Assembly (NCBI GenBank): GCA_002411015.1 | Contig: DHPY01000104.1 | Coordinates: 1-39,661 of the forward strand | Length of the DNA stretch: 39,661 nucleotides | Reading direction: 5' to 3' | Origin: Armatimonadetes bacterium UBA5352 | GTDB taxonomy: Bacteria > Armatimonadota > Zipacnadia > Zipacnadales > UBA5352 | In this document: positions 32,708 to 39,661 of the stretch, one piece after another | Layout: every line of letters begins with the position of its first letter | Numbering within the stretch: the first letter of the stretch is position 1 | Program-made: the position numbers and the translations under genes | The notes under the pieces: generated by a model | What the model was told of the DNA's origin: nothing | The model's database searches: none | The model's input: the letters and a program-made list of their open reading frames with translations, nothing else

Positions 32708-33280
32708 TCACCTTTTCGATGTACTATTACCCTCCTCTTGTTGGGGACCGCCGCACGGGTCTAAGAGCAGTCGACGCATTTCCTCCAGTACCTCCCCGGC
32801 GCGCTCAGAGTCCTTGACGGACAGCCGCTCATCAAGCGCAACTTCCTCCCCGGAGGTCAGCCTGAAGACCGGGAGCTGGTATGGCACGTCGCTGCCCGTC
32901 GAGACGTTGCGGGTTATCTCGCGCAGCTCAATAGAGACGATCTGCGCGAACGGTATCTCACGGACCAGTGTTCCTCGGCTGACGCAGCTTGTGATGGTCA
33001 CGACGCGCCGTTGTCGATCGAAGCTGACTTCCCAGCGACTGCGTCCCCGTACGAGGAAACGAGACAGGGCCAATCCGCCCACGACAAGTATAGCCCCTGT
33101 GATGGCCGCCCAAACCCCCTCTCCGAAGAGGTACCAGACCACCAGGCCGATCCCTCCGAGGATCAACAGCCATGCATGACAGCCGAGGCAGCAGACCGCG
33201 CCGCGATCCGCCGCCTCATACGTGACCACCGGCTCGCGCGAGCATGCCGGATCTTCTCGGGGCGCTTCCTGATCTGTCAA
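32708..33280 (-). CDS. Small membrane protein with a PH-like cytoplasmic domain, unknown function
   Basis: 190 residues; the start is TTG 33280, 13 bases after the GH116 stop, so the start is less certain but the position fits an operon. Two closely spaced membrane helices lie at about residues 35-52 (WLLILGGIGLVVWYLFG) and 56-75 (VWAAITGAILVVGGLALSRF). CCLGCHAW just before them could bind a metal or form disulphides. After residue 80 the chain is a beta-rich domain (WEVSFDRQRRVVTI, IPFAQIVSIELREI), which resembles bacterial PH-like domains by pattern only. The tail is acidic, then polar. No partner is evident other than the GH116 gene upstream. Confidence 0.65.
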   Translation of the reverse strand: MTDQEAPREDPACSREPVVTYEAADRGAVCCLGCHAWLLILGGIGLVVWYLFGEGVWAAITGAILVVGGLALSRFLVRGRSRWEVSFDRQRRVVTITSCVSRGTLVREIPFAQIVSIELREITRNVSTGSDVPYQLPVFRLTSGEEVALDERLSVKDSERAGEVLEEMRRLLLDPCGGPQQEEGNSTSKR

Positions 33281-33293
33281 GCCGATCGCCCTT

Positions 33294-35996
33294 TCACCAC
33301 TCGATGCGTACGCTCAGGGCCTCGCCACCCGCGGAGAGTTCAAGCCCGTCCGGCCAGCCAATGTAGAGCTGCCCGTCCTCCGCGCGTGTCTCGATCTCCT
33401 CCTCCGCGCCTCCGATGTACGCGCTCGCAAGCAGCCCCTCACCCACCCCCTCCGGCAGGCCAAGTCGCAGCGTCGTCAGAGACAGGCGCCCCCAGGCCAC
33501 GGACAGGGTGTGGTGCTGGGAGGAGCCATCGCGGCGCTGGCTGAAGGTGCCCCAGCCCTCGGAAGCGATGAAGAAGCTGCGGAAGTCGTCCGGGTTGACT
33601 CGTGGGTCGAAGCCCAGCAGGCCGTCTGGGGCGTGGTACACCCGCCCGCCGGCGGCCTCGAGCATGTACCAGGAGACCATCGGACGCACGTAGTGGTCGC
33701 CGCACTCGATCTCGTTCCAGGGGCTGCGGAAGCGGCCGTCATGGCGGTCGGAGGCAGCCTTCACAAGGTGCATGGCCTCCTCGACCATGCCCTCTGCGAT
33801 CATGTGGCCGGCCACCTGGAACTCGAGGCCGGTCCAGACCTCGTCGGCATAGAGCATCGCGGTATCCTGTCGCTCACCTCGCGGCCAGGAGGCGGCGAGG
33901 AGCCCCTTGTCCCAGTCGGACGCGTAGACACGCGGTATCTGCCGATGGCCAACGAGGTCGTGGCGGAAGTTGTGGCGGTAGATCGCCGCCAGCGCGCTGC
34001 GGATGTTGCCAGGATCGAGCAGATGCCCCAGTCCGAGGGTGTGCGCCCACCACTGGCCGAAGAGCTGGTCGGAGAGGCAGCCTGTGCCGTACTGATGCGA
34101 TTCGGCTCCGGGCGTGGCGGGATCGAAGTGCTGCTCGTAGTACTCTCCATTGAAGAGCGTTTCATCAATCTTCCGAGAGCCCGATTCGTAGCGCCTGCGG
34201 CATTCCGCGGCAAGCTCCGCGTCGCCACGGTGCAGCGCCATCTCCTCCACCGCGCGCATCGCCGCGAGGTACAGCAGCGAGCAGTAGGTGTTGTGCCCGT
34301 GGAAGTAGAGGTCATAGGTATTCCACTGGGCGCCGTCCAGAACCCCGTCTGCGTCATCATCCCATCGCTGTAAGCCGAATTCAACAGCGCGCAGCACCTC
34401 CGGCCACAGGTCATCGAGGAAATCCTCGTCACCGGACTGCTGCCACTCGCGGCAGACCTTCAGTAGCGTGCCCCAGTGGCCGTCACAGGCAACGTTCGTT
34501 CGCTCGAAGGGCGTGCCCTCGACCTTCCAGCGCGGAAGGTAGAGCGGCAGAACCGTGCGGAAGATGATGCCGCCATCCGGACGCATCTGCACTTTCAGGT
34601 CGGTGCGGCGCATGGTGCGCTCGAGGTCCGGGAACAGGCGCGACAGCGTCATCTCGTAGTTCCACACGTGCGTGCAGTTCATCGGGCAACAACCGGAGGC
34701 GACCCCCCAGGCGGAATGCACCGCGCCGGTCGCTCCTTCGAAGCCATGGAAGTTGCCATCCTCGTTCCACAGGCAGGTCTGCGTGCGGAGCGTCGCGGCC
34801 TGGGCGGTGACACGATCGATGAACCAGTACGGGAGCGTGCTGTCGTAGATGCTGTCGCGGTAGAGGCGTGTATCGTGCGCGAGGCGCTCATAGTTATCGC
34901 GCGCGTACCGCACGACATCCATCGCGTCGCTGAACCAGTTGTTGTAGGCGTTGCCGAGGTAGAACCTGCTCTTCGTGTCGGTGATCCCGAAGCCCGTCTG
35001 GTTCCAGTTCACGTAGTGGTTCGGGAAGTGCCAGGCGATCACGAAGGCTTCGCGACGCGTCTCGCCGGGAGCGAGGGAGATGTGCGCCGCGACCGCACCG
35101 TTCCACGTGCTGCCCGCAGGGCTCTCTCCGGCCGGAGCGGCCGGGAGGAGGCGGCCATTGTCTCGCAGCGCCTGCCAGAGCGCGTCGAAATCAGTCCATC
35201 GCTCGAGAACCGTCGCACCGTCTGTGAGTGCGGCGATCGCCATGGAGCCGGCGCCGGGATCGTCGGGGGCAATCCCCAGGTTGTCCATGGCCACGCCACG
35301 GATCATCTCCTCCCGCACGGAATGGTTAGCGTTGCCTCCGTAGCACGGGCAGTTCACGCCGGAGATGCCGCTTCCCGCATCGTAGCCCACCGCGTTCTGC
35401 AACGCGCCAACGATGGCGACGTCGGCGCGGGCGTCGCTCGTGTTCTCAACCGTGAAGACGAAGATCGCGCACGGAAGACCCGAATCCCGCGAATTCAGCG
35501 GGATCAGCGGGCTGAATGCCTCAAGACTCACCTTGACCGGAAGGTCATCATCAACATAGCGCAGTCTCGCGATGGGGTACTCGCCGCTGTACTCGATGTC
35601 GCGGAAGGTCTCAGCGCGAGATGCCAGTCGGCGCGCCTCATCGGGGATGACGTGATCGCTCGTGCTTAGCGCCGGCTCGAAGTCAGTCTGGTAGAAGCAG
35701 TCCGTCTGCAGCAGGCGCATGGTCGGCTCGGAGGCACGCCTGCCGCTCTGGACCCGAATGCCGAAGAAAGTGCCCGGCAGAAACGCGGTGTGGTTAGCCT
35801 GGTTGAAGATCTGCCACTGCCGAAGCGTGCCATCGCCTGTGAGCGCGAAGTTGCCCGCGCCGATGCCGCCCATGGGCATCGCGACCGCCCGAAGCGACTC
35901 ACCTGAGTAGACGATGCGTTCGACCGGCTGCCGTAGCTCCTCTACCCAAGTGGCGAATGCCTCCGGTGAGCAGCGACAGCTGTTCCGATCCGGCAT
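33294..35996 (-). CDS. GH116 family glycoside hydrolase (GBA2-like beta-glucosidase)
   Basis: 900 residues from ATG 35996 (TGGAGG nine bases upstream); the upstream ATG at 36014 overlaps that ribosome-binding site. The N-terminal GBA2-type beta domain has MPMGGIGAGNFALTGDGTL and RQWQIFNQANHTAF at about residues 41-75. The C-terminal (alpha/alpha)6 domain (DUF608) starts around residue 370 and includes CPMNCTHVWNYEMTLSRLFP, MRPDGGIIFRTVLPL and QWNTYDLYFHGHNTYCSLLYLAAM; the last holds the Asp expected as acid/base. Known GH116 enzymes are beta-glucosidases, beta-xylosidases or glucosylceramidases. There is no signal peptide, so the substrate is probably imported. The membrane-protein gene follows 13 bases downstream. 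Confidence 0.93.
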   Translation of the reverse strand: MPDRNSCRCSPEAFATWVEELRQPVERIVYSGESLRAVAMPMGGIGAGNFALTGDGTLRQWQIFNQANHTAFLPGTFFGIRVQSGRRASEPTMRLLQTDCFYQTDFEPALSTSDHVIPDEARRLASRAETFRDIEYSGEYPIARLRYVDDDLPVKVSLEAFSPLIPLNSRDSGLPCAIFVFTVENTSDARADVAIVGALQNAVGYDAGSGISGVNCPCYGGNANHSVREEMIRGVAMDNLGIAPDDPGAGSMAIAALTDGATVLERWTDFDALWQALRDNGRLLPAAPAGESPAGSTWNGAVAAHISLAPGETRREAFVIAWHFPNHYVNWNQTGFGITDTKSRFYLGNAYNNWFSDAMDVVRYARDNYERLAHDTRLYRDSIYDSTLPYWFIDRVTAQAATLRTQTCLWNEDGNFHGFEGATGAVHSAWGVASGCCPMNCTHVWNYEMTLSRLFPDLERTMRRTDLKVQMRPDGGIIFRTVLPLYLPRWKVEGTPFERTNVACDGHWGTLLKVCREWQQSGDEDFLDDLWPEVLRAVEFGLQRWDDDADGVLDGAQWNTYDLYFHGHNTYCSLLYLAAMRAVEEMALHRGDAELAAECRRRYESGSRKIDETLFNGEYYEQHFDPATPGAESHQYGTGCLSDQLFGQWWAHTLGLGHLLDPGNIRSALAAIYRHNFRHDLVGHRQIPRVYASDWDKGLLAASWPRGERQDTAMLYADEVWTGLEFQVAGHMIAEGMVEEAMHLVKAASDRHDGRFRSPWNEIECGDHYVRPMVSWYMLEAAGGRVYHAPDGLLGFDPRVNPDDFRSFFIASEGWGTFSQRRDGSSQHHTLSVAWGRLSLTTLRLGLPEGVGEGLLASAYIGGAEEEIETRAEDGQLYIGWPDGLELSAGGEALSVRIEW

Positions 35997-36386
35997 CTTC
36001 GGTCGCCTCCACATTACCGCGCGGGGTGTATGCTCAGTTGCCGTGTTCCCTGAGCGGCGAACCCAATCCTTCAGAAGCCATGATGAGGGGCCGAGAAGGA
36101 GCGTGAGTGAGGCACCGCAGTCGATGAAGGCCGTTACGGCGGCGCGGCAGACACGGCTGTGAGCTCAAATAGTCGGCAGAGAGTTCTGCCGAAAGCTTGA
36201 CGTGAGCAGACGAATGTGGCAACATATAGTTCACGAGCTTGAGCGGTGCTTGATCTTGAGACGGAAGTTAGTGCGAACGGCACTGGCAGGCTTGTAGCGG
36301 GGCGCGGTGACTTGAGACTGCGAAGGGAAGCGGGGACAGCGCGTGCAGTCAGTCCAAGATGTGCCCAGGGGCACGAGGTGACGGAG
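35997..36386. other. Divergent intergenic region without a supported gene
   Basis: About 390 bases between the GH116 start and the Flp pilin start. No open frame has protein character. TTGACG (36197-36202) and TATAGT (36225-36230) resemble promoter elements, but the 22-base gap between them is too long for a normal sigma-70 promoter, so the pilin promoter is not fixed. Confidence 0.4.
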
Positions 36387-36563
36387 ATGAGACATAGGCT
36401 GGCGAGATGCTGGGAAGATGAGCAGGGGCTCACGACGGTGGAGTACGCCCTGCTGCTCGCCCTGATCGTGGTTTCAGCCATTACGGGCTGGCAGAACTTC
36501 GGGCAGTGCCTGGCGAACTCCGCCGACGAGCCAATACGCGTCATGCAGGCGTCCACCCAGTAG
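36387..36563 (+). CDS. Flp/Fap-type pilin (type IVb)
   Basis: 58 residues from ATG 36387, with GAGG about eight bases upstream; the longer open frame upstream has no protein character. The N-terminus MRHRLARCWEDEQG is followed by LTTVEYALLLALIVVSAI. A prepilin peptidase would cut after the Gly, leaving Glu at position 5-6 of the mature hydrophobic helix, as in Flp pilins of the Tad system. The polar tail (NFGQCLANSADEPIRVM) is short, as usual for the family. No other tad or rcp gene is in the window. A hairpin (36613-36641) follows before the convergent ndk gene. Confidence 0.87.
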   Translation: MRHRLARCWEDEQGLTTVEYALLLALIVVSAITGWQNFGQCLANSADEPIRVMQASTQ

Positions 36564-36612
36564 GCTCGGCCCGGACCCGGGGATTCCCGGCGTCCGCAGT
36601 CGACTCCGCACC

Positions 36613-36641
36613 GGCTGTGGCTGGTGCTTCCGGCCACAGCC
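36613..36641. terminator. Hairpin between the pilin gene and ndk
   Basis: GGCTGTGGCT (36613-36622) pairs with GGCCACAGCC (36632-36641), with one G-T pair and a 9-base loop, between two convergent stops (36563 and 36656). No T-run is present, so termination is inferred from position and stem strength only. Confidence 0.45.
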
Positions 36642-36655
36642 AGCGAATGCCGTTC

Positions 36656-37057
36656 TCACGCGCCGAACGCGAGCTTGATCTCTCGTTCGGCGGCGTCATC
36701 GCTATCGGAGGCGTGGACTGAGTTGCGCGGGAGATCGAGGCCGAGGTCTCCTCTGATCGTGCCCGGAGCCGCCTCCGCCGGGTCAGTCTCCCCCACCATC
36801 ATCCGCGCTCGCTCCACCGCACCCTCACGCCGCAGGTGCATGAAGCACGATCGCCCGGAGGTCATGTACTCAATGAGGCGCGCAAAGTGCCATCTCCCCT
36901 CGTGTTCGGCGTAGAACCGGCGCATCAAGCCCTCGTCGGGGTCCTGCATGTGCATGCGCACGATCTCGAAGCCAGCCGCCTCGAAGCGGCTGATGATACC
37001 CCCCACCATTCGCCTGGACACGGCGTCGGGCTTAACGATGACCAGCGTGTCCTCCAT
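36656..37057 (-). CDS. ndk: Nucleoside-diphosphate kinase
   Basis: 133 residues, a few shorter than the usual 135-150. It transfers phosphate from ATP to other nucleoside diphosphates through a phospho-histidine. MEDTLVIVKPDAVSRR and IISRFEAAGFEIV form the N-terminal fold, TDPAEAAPGTIRGDLG the nucleotide loop and RNSVHASDS the active-site segment with His 115. It is the last gene of the minus-strand run from the Gfo/Idh/MocA gene through fumarase, 29 bases after the fumarase beta gene, and converges on the Flp pilin gene. Confidence 0.96.
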   Translation of the reverse strand: MEDTLVIVKPDAVSRRMVGGIISRFEAAGFEIVRMHMQDPDEGLMRRFYAEHEGRWHFARLIEYMTSGRSCFMHLRREGAVERARMMVGETDPAEAAPGTIRGDLGLDLPRNSVHASDSDDAAEREIKLAFGA

Positions 37058-37086
37058 CGCGCCCCCTCCAGCACAAGAGCTTGCAG

Positions 37087-37644
37087 TCAGTTCCCCAGCC
37101 TCTTCTCGCCAACAAATGCCGTGCCTCCGGTGCAGTCGTAGCCGACTATGACCGGGAAGTCCTCGACGACCAGTCGTCGGATCGCCTCGGGGCCAAGTTC
37201 CGGGTAGGCTACAACCTCGGCAGACTTGATGCAGTCGGAGAGCAGTGCGCCAGCGCCGCCGACCGCCACGAAGTAGACGCCGGGGTGGCGCAGAAGTGCC
37301 TGTCGGACATTGGCCGAACGGTTGCCCTTGCCGACCGTGCCGCGGAGGCCGAGGGCATAAAGCTCCGGCGCGAAATCGTCCATGCGATAGGAGGTGGTCG
37401 GTCCCGCGGCTCCAATCGGGCGGCCCGGAGGAGCGGGCGTAGGGCCGCAGTAGTAGATGACCTGGCCCTCAAGCTCGATCGGTAGAGGCTGGTTCGCCCG
37501 GATCAGCTCCATCAGCCGCTGGTGAGCGGCATCGCGTGCGGTGTACATCGGCCCGCTGAGATGGACCACATCGCCCGCGCGCAGTCCGCACACGGCGTCC
37601 TCGGTCAGCGGGAGTGTCAGCTTCTTCGGTGTTCTGTCAGTCAC
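37087..37644 (-). CDS. Class I fumarate hydratase / L(+)-tartrate dehydratase, beta subunit
   Basis: 185 residues; GTG 37644 with AGGAAG five bases upstream. LRAGDVVHLSGPMYTARDAAH (about residues 21-41) is the usual start of the C-terminal domain of iron-sulphur class I fumarases. YYCGPTPAPPGRPIGAAGPTTSYRMD and GKGNRS are further conserved segments, and YFVAVGGAGALL lies in the same fold. In two-subunit enzymes this chain joins the alpha subunit, encoded 40 bases upstream on the same strand, to hydrate fumarate to malate. Tartrate as substrate cannot be excluded by sequence. Confidence 0.92.
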   Translation of the reverse strand: MTDRTPKKLTLPLTEDAVCGLRAGDVVHLSGPMYTARDAAHQRLMELIRANQPLPIELEGQVIYYCGPTPAPPGRPIGAAGPTTSYRMDDFAPELYALGLRGTVGKGNRSANVRQALLRHPGVYFVAVGGAGALLSDCIKSAEVVAYPELGPEAIRRLVVEDFPVIVGYDCTGGTAFVGEKRLGN

Positions 37645-37684
37645 GGTCGCTTCCTGTCTGCAGCATAGTCAGCGTGAGGATTGG

Positions 37685-38530
37685 TTAGAGTACCGCGGTC
37701 ATGTGCCTGGCGGAGTGACACTGCACGTTCAGAGCCAGCGGCAGGCTCGCGATGTGACATGGGTGCCGCTCGATATGCACCGCGAGGGCTGTGGTGCTTC
37801 CGCCGAGCCCCATGGGGCCCACCCCGGTCTGGTTCACCGCCGCCAGAATCCCGCGCTCAAGCTGTGCGACGTCGGGGTCAGGCGACGGTTCGCCCAGCGG
37901 CCGGAGCAGGGCGCGCTTGGAGAGGAGCGCGGACAGCTCGAAGGTGCCGCCGAGGCCGATGCCGAGCACCAGGGGAGGACAGGGCATCCCGCCCGCGGCG
38001 GCGATCTGGGCCGCGATGGCGTCGGTCACGCCCTGCCGCCCCTGCGCGGGGGTGAGCATCCAGAGCGCGCTCATGTTCTCGCTGCCTCCGCCCTTGGGGG
38101 CGAAGTGGACGGTGACGCGATCGCCCGGGATGAGGCGCAGGTGGATGACAGCCGGGGTGTTGTCGCCGGTATTGGTCGAGCGGTCCAGCGGATCGCGCAC
38201 CATGGACTTGCGGAGGTAGCCCGCCTGATAGCCCTGCCGCACGCCCTCATCCACGGCCTCCTGCAGTCCTCCCCCAATGAGGTGCGCGTCCTGGCCGAGG
38301 TCTATGAAGACGATGGCGACGCCCGTGTCCTGGCACAGCGGCAGCCGGGTCGCCACGGCGCGCTCCGCGTTCAGGATCAGCTGATCGAGGACCTCCCGGG
38401 CGATCCCGGAGACCTCGCGTTCGCGAGCGCTGCGTAGCGCGTCAACAACATCCGCGGGCAGCTCGACGTTGGCCCGCCGTGCCATCTCCGCCACGGCGGA
38501 GGTGATCTCTGCTACATTGATCTCTCTCAT
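37685..38530 (-). CDS. Class I fumarate hydratase / tartrate dehydratase, alpha subunit
   Basis: 281 residues beginning MREINVAEITSAVAEMARRAN. LPLCQDTGVAIVFIDLG near residue 61 contains a cysteine of the 4Fe-4S cluster; STNTGDNTPAVIHL and PKGGGSENMSALWMLTPAQG follow, and the remaining cluster Cys appear around PCPPLVLGIGLGG. This is the catalytic subunit of the heterodimeric class I enzyme, which is oxygen-sensitive. It is followed by the beta subunit gene and preceded by a Gfo/Idh/MocA gene 30 bases away. It gives the only TCA-cycle step in the window. Confidence 0.93.
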   Translation of the reverse strand: MREINVAEITSAVAEMARRANVELPADVVDALRSAREREVSGIAREVLDQLILNAERAVATRLPLCQDTGVAIVFIDLGQDAHLIGGGLQEAVDEGVRQGYQAGYLRKSMVRDPLDRSTNTGDNTPAVIHLRLIPGDRVTVHFAPKGGGSENMSALWMLTPAQGRQGVTDAIAAQIAAAGGMPCPPLVLGIGLGGTFELSALLSKRALLRPLGEPSPDPDVAQLERGILAAVNQTGVGPMGLGGSTTALAVHIERHPCHIASLPLALNVQCHSARHMTAVL

Positions 38531-38560
38531 GCGATGGTTACGGCGTCCTTTCCGTGCTGA

Positions 38561-39556
38561 TCACGCCAGTTGCGCAACGGTGCCGGTGTTGGCGGCGTCG
38601 CGCAGGCGCAGGCAGATCTCGGTCATGCGGATGCAGTCTTCGGCAGGGACCCACGACGGCTTATCTTCGTAGATGCTGGCGACGAAGTTCGCGAACTGAT
38701 CGATCGGCTCGTCCAGTTCGACTACGCGCGGGTCTTCGGAGTTCGTGAGGAGGGTGAGCTGGTCGGCGGTGTACATCCACTCGATGACGCCCTCGCTGCC
38801 AGCTACCCGCAAGCGATCATCGCCATGTGTCGGGGCCTTTGCGGGGCGGCAGTAGTCGAGGCGCGCGGAGGCGGATGCGCCGTTGTCAAGCTGCAGCGCG
38901 ACGCAGGCGTTGTCCTCGAGATCGCGCATCGCCGGATGGCCGACGTTGGAGCACCACGCGGCGCCCTGGGTGAAGTCGCGGTCGGTGACCCAACGGATCA
39001 GGTCGAGCGCGTGGATGCCGACGAACGGGATAATCCCGGAGAAGGTCTCGCGGCTGCGCTGCCACTCCGGCCGCTCACCGAGGCGGTAGGACTTCTGCAT
39101 CACGGCCTGGCAGACCTCGCCGATGGCGCCGTCGGCGATCAGGCGGCGCATGGTGATGTACGGCGGATCGCAGCGCATCGTCAGGAGCATGCTTAGATGG
39201 ATGCCACCTGTCTGAACAGCCTCGCGCACCTGGGCGAGTTCATCGAGGTCCATCGCGAGCGGCTTCTCGGCGATGACGTGGATGCCCCGCTCGGCGGCCG
39301 CGAGGATCATCGGCGCGCGCTCGGAATCAGTGCCGCACACACCCACGATGTCGAGTTCCATGCTGTCAAGGAGCTTGAGTCCATCGCTGAAGGTCTGGGT
39401 GTGGGGACCGGCGGAGGGCCAGCCGGGGACGCCTGCAAGCTTGCTCTCGTCGTCATCGCTGACGGCAACGAGGCGAGCGTCCTGCATTGCCTGCACGCCG
39501 CTGAGGATGGTTGACTGATGGCCTTTCAGGCCGATGAGCCCCACTCGGAGATCCAT
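38561..39556 (-). CDS. Gfo/Idh/MocA family NAD(P)-dependent oxidoreductase
   Basis: 331 residues; ATG 39556 with GGGAGG seven bases upstream. The Rossmann N-terminus is LRVGLIGLKGHQSTIL, with Lys-Gly-His in place of the usual GxGxxG spacing, an unusual variant. IAEKPLAMDLDEL (near residue 93) is the EKP motif. FVGIHALDLIRWV (about residues 178-190) provides the His/Asp active-site pair. It shares only broad similarity with the other family member at 30745-31845. It opens the minus-strand fumarase-ndk run. The substrate is probably a sugar or sugar acid, but nothing nearby fixes it. Confidence 0.9.
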   Translation of the reverse strand: MDLRVGLIGLKGHQSTILSGVQAMQDARLVAVSDDDESKLAGVPGWPSAGPHTQTFSDGLKLLDSMELDIVGVCGTDSERAPMILAAAERGIHVIAEKPLAMDLDELAQVREAVQTGGIHLSMLLTMRCDPPYITMRRLIADGAIGEVCQAVMQKSYRLGERPEWQRSRETFSGIIPFVGIHALDLIRWVTDRDFTQGAAWCSNVGHPAMRDLEDNACVALQLDNGASASARLDYCRPAKAPTHGDDRLRVAGSEGVIEWMYTADQLTLLTNSEDPRVVELDEPIDQFANFVASIYEDKPSWVPAEDCIRMTEICLRLRDAANTGTVAQLA

Positions 39557-39638
39557 GACGGTGCCTCCCGCAGATGATGCTGCAGCCAGTGGATGCAGTT
39601 TCCCCGCTGACGGCGCAATACCTGCACGGGGCCGCCGT

Positions 39639-39661
39639 GCCGTCCCTGCCGTCCCTGCCGT
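39639..39661. repeat. 9-base tandem repeat cut by the window edge
   Basis: GCCGTCCCT occurs at 39639-39647 and 39648-39656, and a third copy (GCCGT) is cut by the end of the window. It lies upstream of the last oxidoreductase gene. The full length of the array is unknown. Confidence 0.6.

Noticed and set aside
34476..35669. 397-residue plus-strand open frame
   Set aside because: Antisense to the GH116 gene, no motif.
36197..36230. Promoter for the Flp pilin (TTGACG ... TATAGT)
   Set aside because: The spacing of 22 bases is too long for a normal sigma-70 promoter.
1..39661. CRISPR arrays, tRNA or rRNA genes, intact insertion sequences
   Set aside because: No regularly spaced repeats, tRNA-like T-arm or anticodon pattern, rRNA motif or transposase was seen on either strand; a small tRNA could be missed by eye.

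Overview
The window is a high-GC (roughly 60-65 % by eye) bacterial chromosome segment made mostly of housekeeping genes with Shine-Dalgarno-led starts. The best lineage guess is Armatimonadota. The prepilin-like protein at 31938-32582 carries the FPVFARAREKARQ signature and an H-X9-DG-type C-terminus, both very common in that phylum, and DUF4127, GH116 and COG1313-type proteins are also present. This is inference from family content; no rRNA, tRNA or CRISPR was found.

Left end (1-4309): an Eco57I-type (COG1002) N6-adenine DNA methyltransferase, cut by the window edge, followed by about 2.6 kb of poor coding quality. That stretch holds a decayed serine-recombinase module: a small FWQ...EDAR protein, then the C-terminal part of a large serine recombinase running into a ParB-like helix-turn-helix, with no catalytic domain. 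This is the clearest accessory or mobile trace in the window. From 3463 to 4309 no gene could be supported.

4310-7994: a LOG/SLOG-like nucleotide-binding protein, a nitroreductase, a Na/Pi cotransporter with a PhoU-like tail, and an AMMECR1-domain protein. 7419-21795 is one long minus-strand run. In transcription order it reads recJ, a YjbQ/UPF0047 protein, a class V aminotransferase, serA, surE, a PflX-like radical SAM protein, a coiled-coil protein with a duplicated PCAH motif, pyrG, a secreted methionine-rich PKD protein, pyrC, a secreted phosphodiester-glycosidase-domain protein and the AMMECR1 protein. The aminotransferase/serA pair probably makes serine; pyrC and pyrG belong to pyrimidine synthesis.

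22109-24508: gcvH with an adjacent lipoate/octanoate ligase family protein, consistent with lipoylation of the H protein, then a DapB/Ord-like NAD(P)-binding dehydrogenase on the other strand. 24726-25451 encodes an OmpR-type regulator whose receiver domain has lost every conserved phosphorylation residue. 25611-28102: archaeal-type phosphoglycerate mutase translationally coupled to an unknown secreted protein. 28222-31845: an uncharacterised plus-strand cluster of a TIM-barrel-like protein, a DUF4127 protein and a Gfo/Idh/MocA oxidoreductase, ended by a strong terminator.

31938-39556: a DUF1559-like pseudopilin, a small membrane protein, a GH116 glycoside hydrolase, a lone Flp pilin, and a minus-strand run of Gfo/Idh/MocA oxidoreductase, two-subunit class I fumarase and ndk. 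No complete new multi-gene defence system is visible. The strongest leads are the phosphorylation-dead regulator, the TIM-barrel/DUF4127/oxidoreductase cluster, the Met-rich PKD protein and the recombinase remnant.
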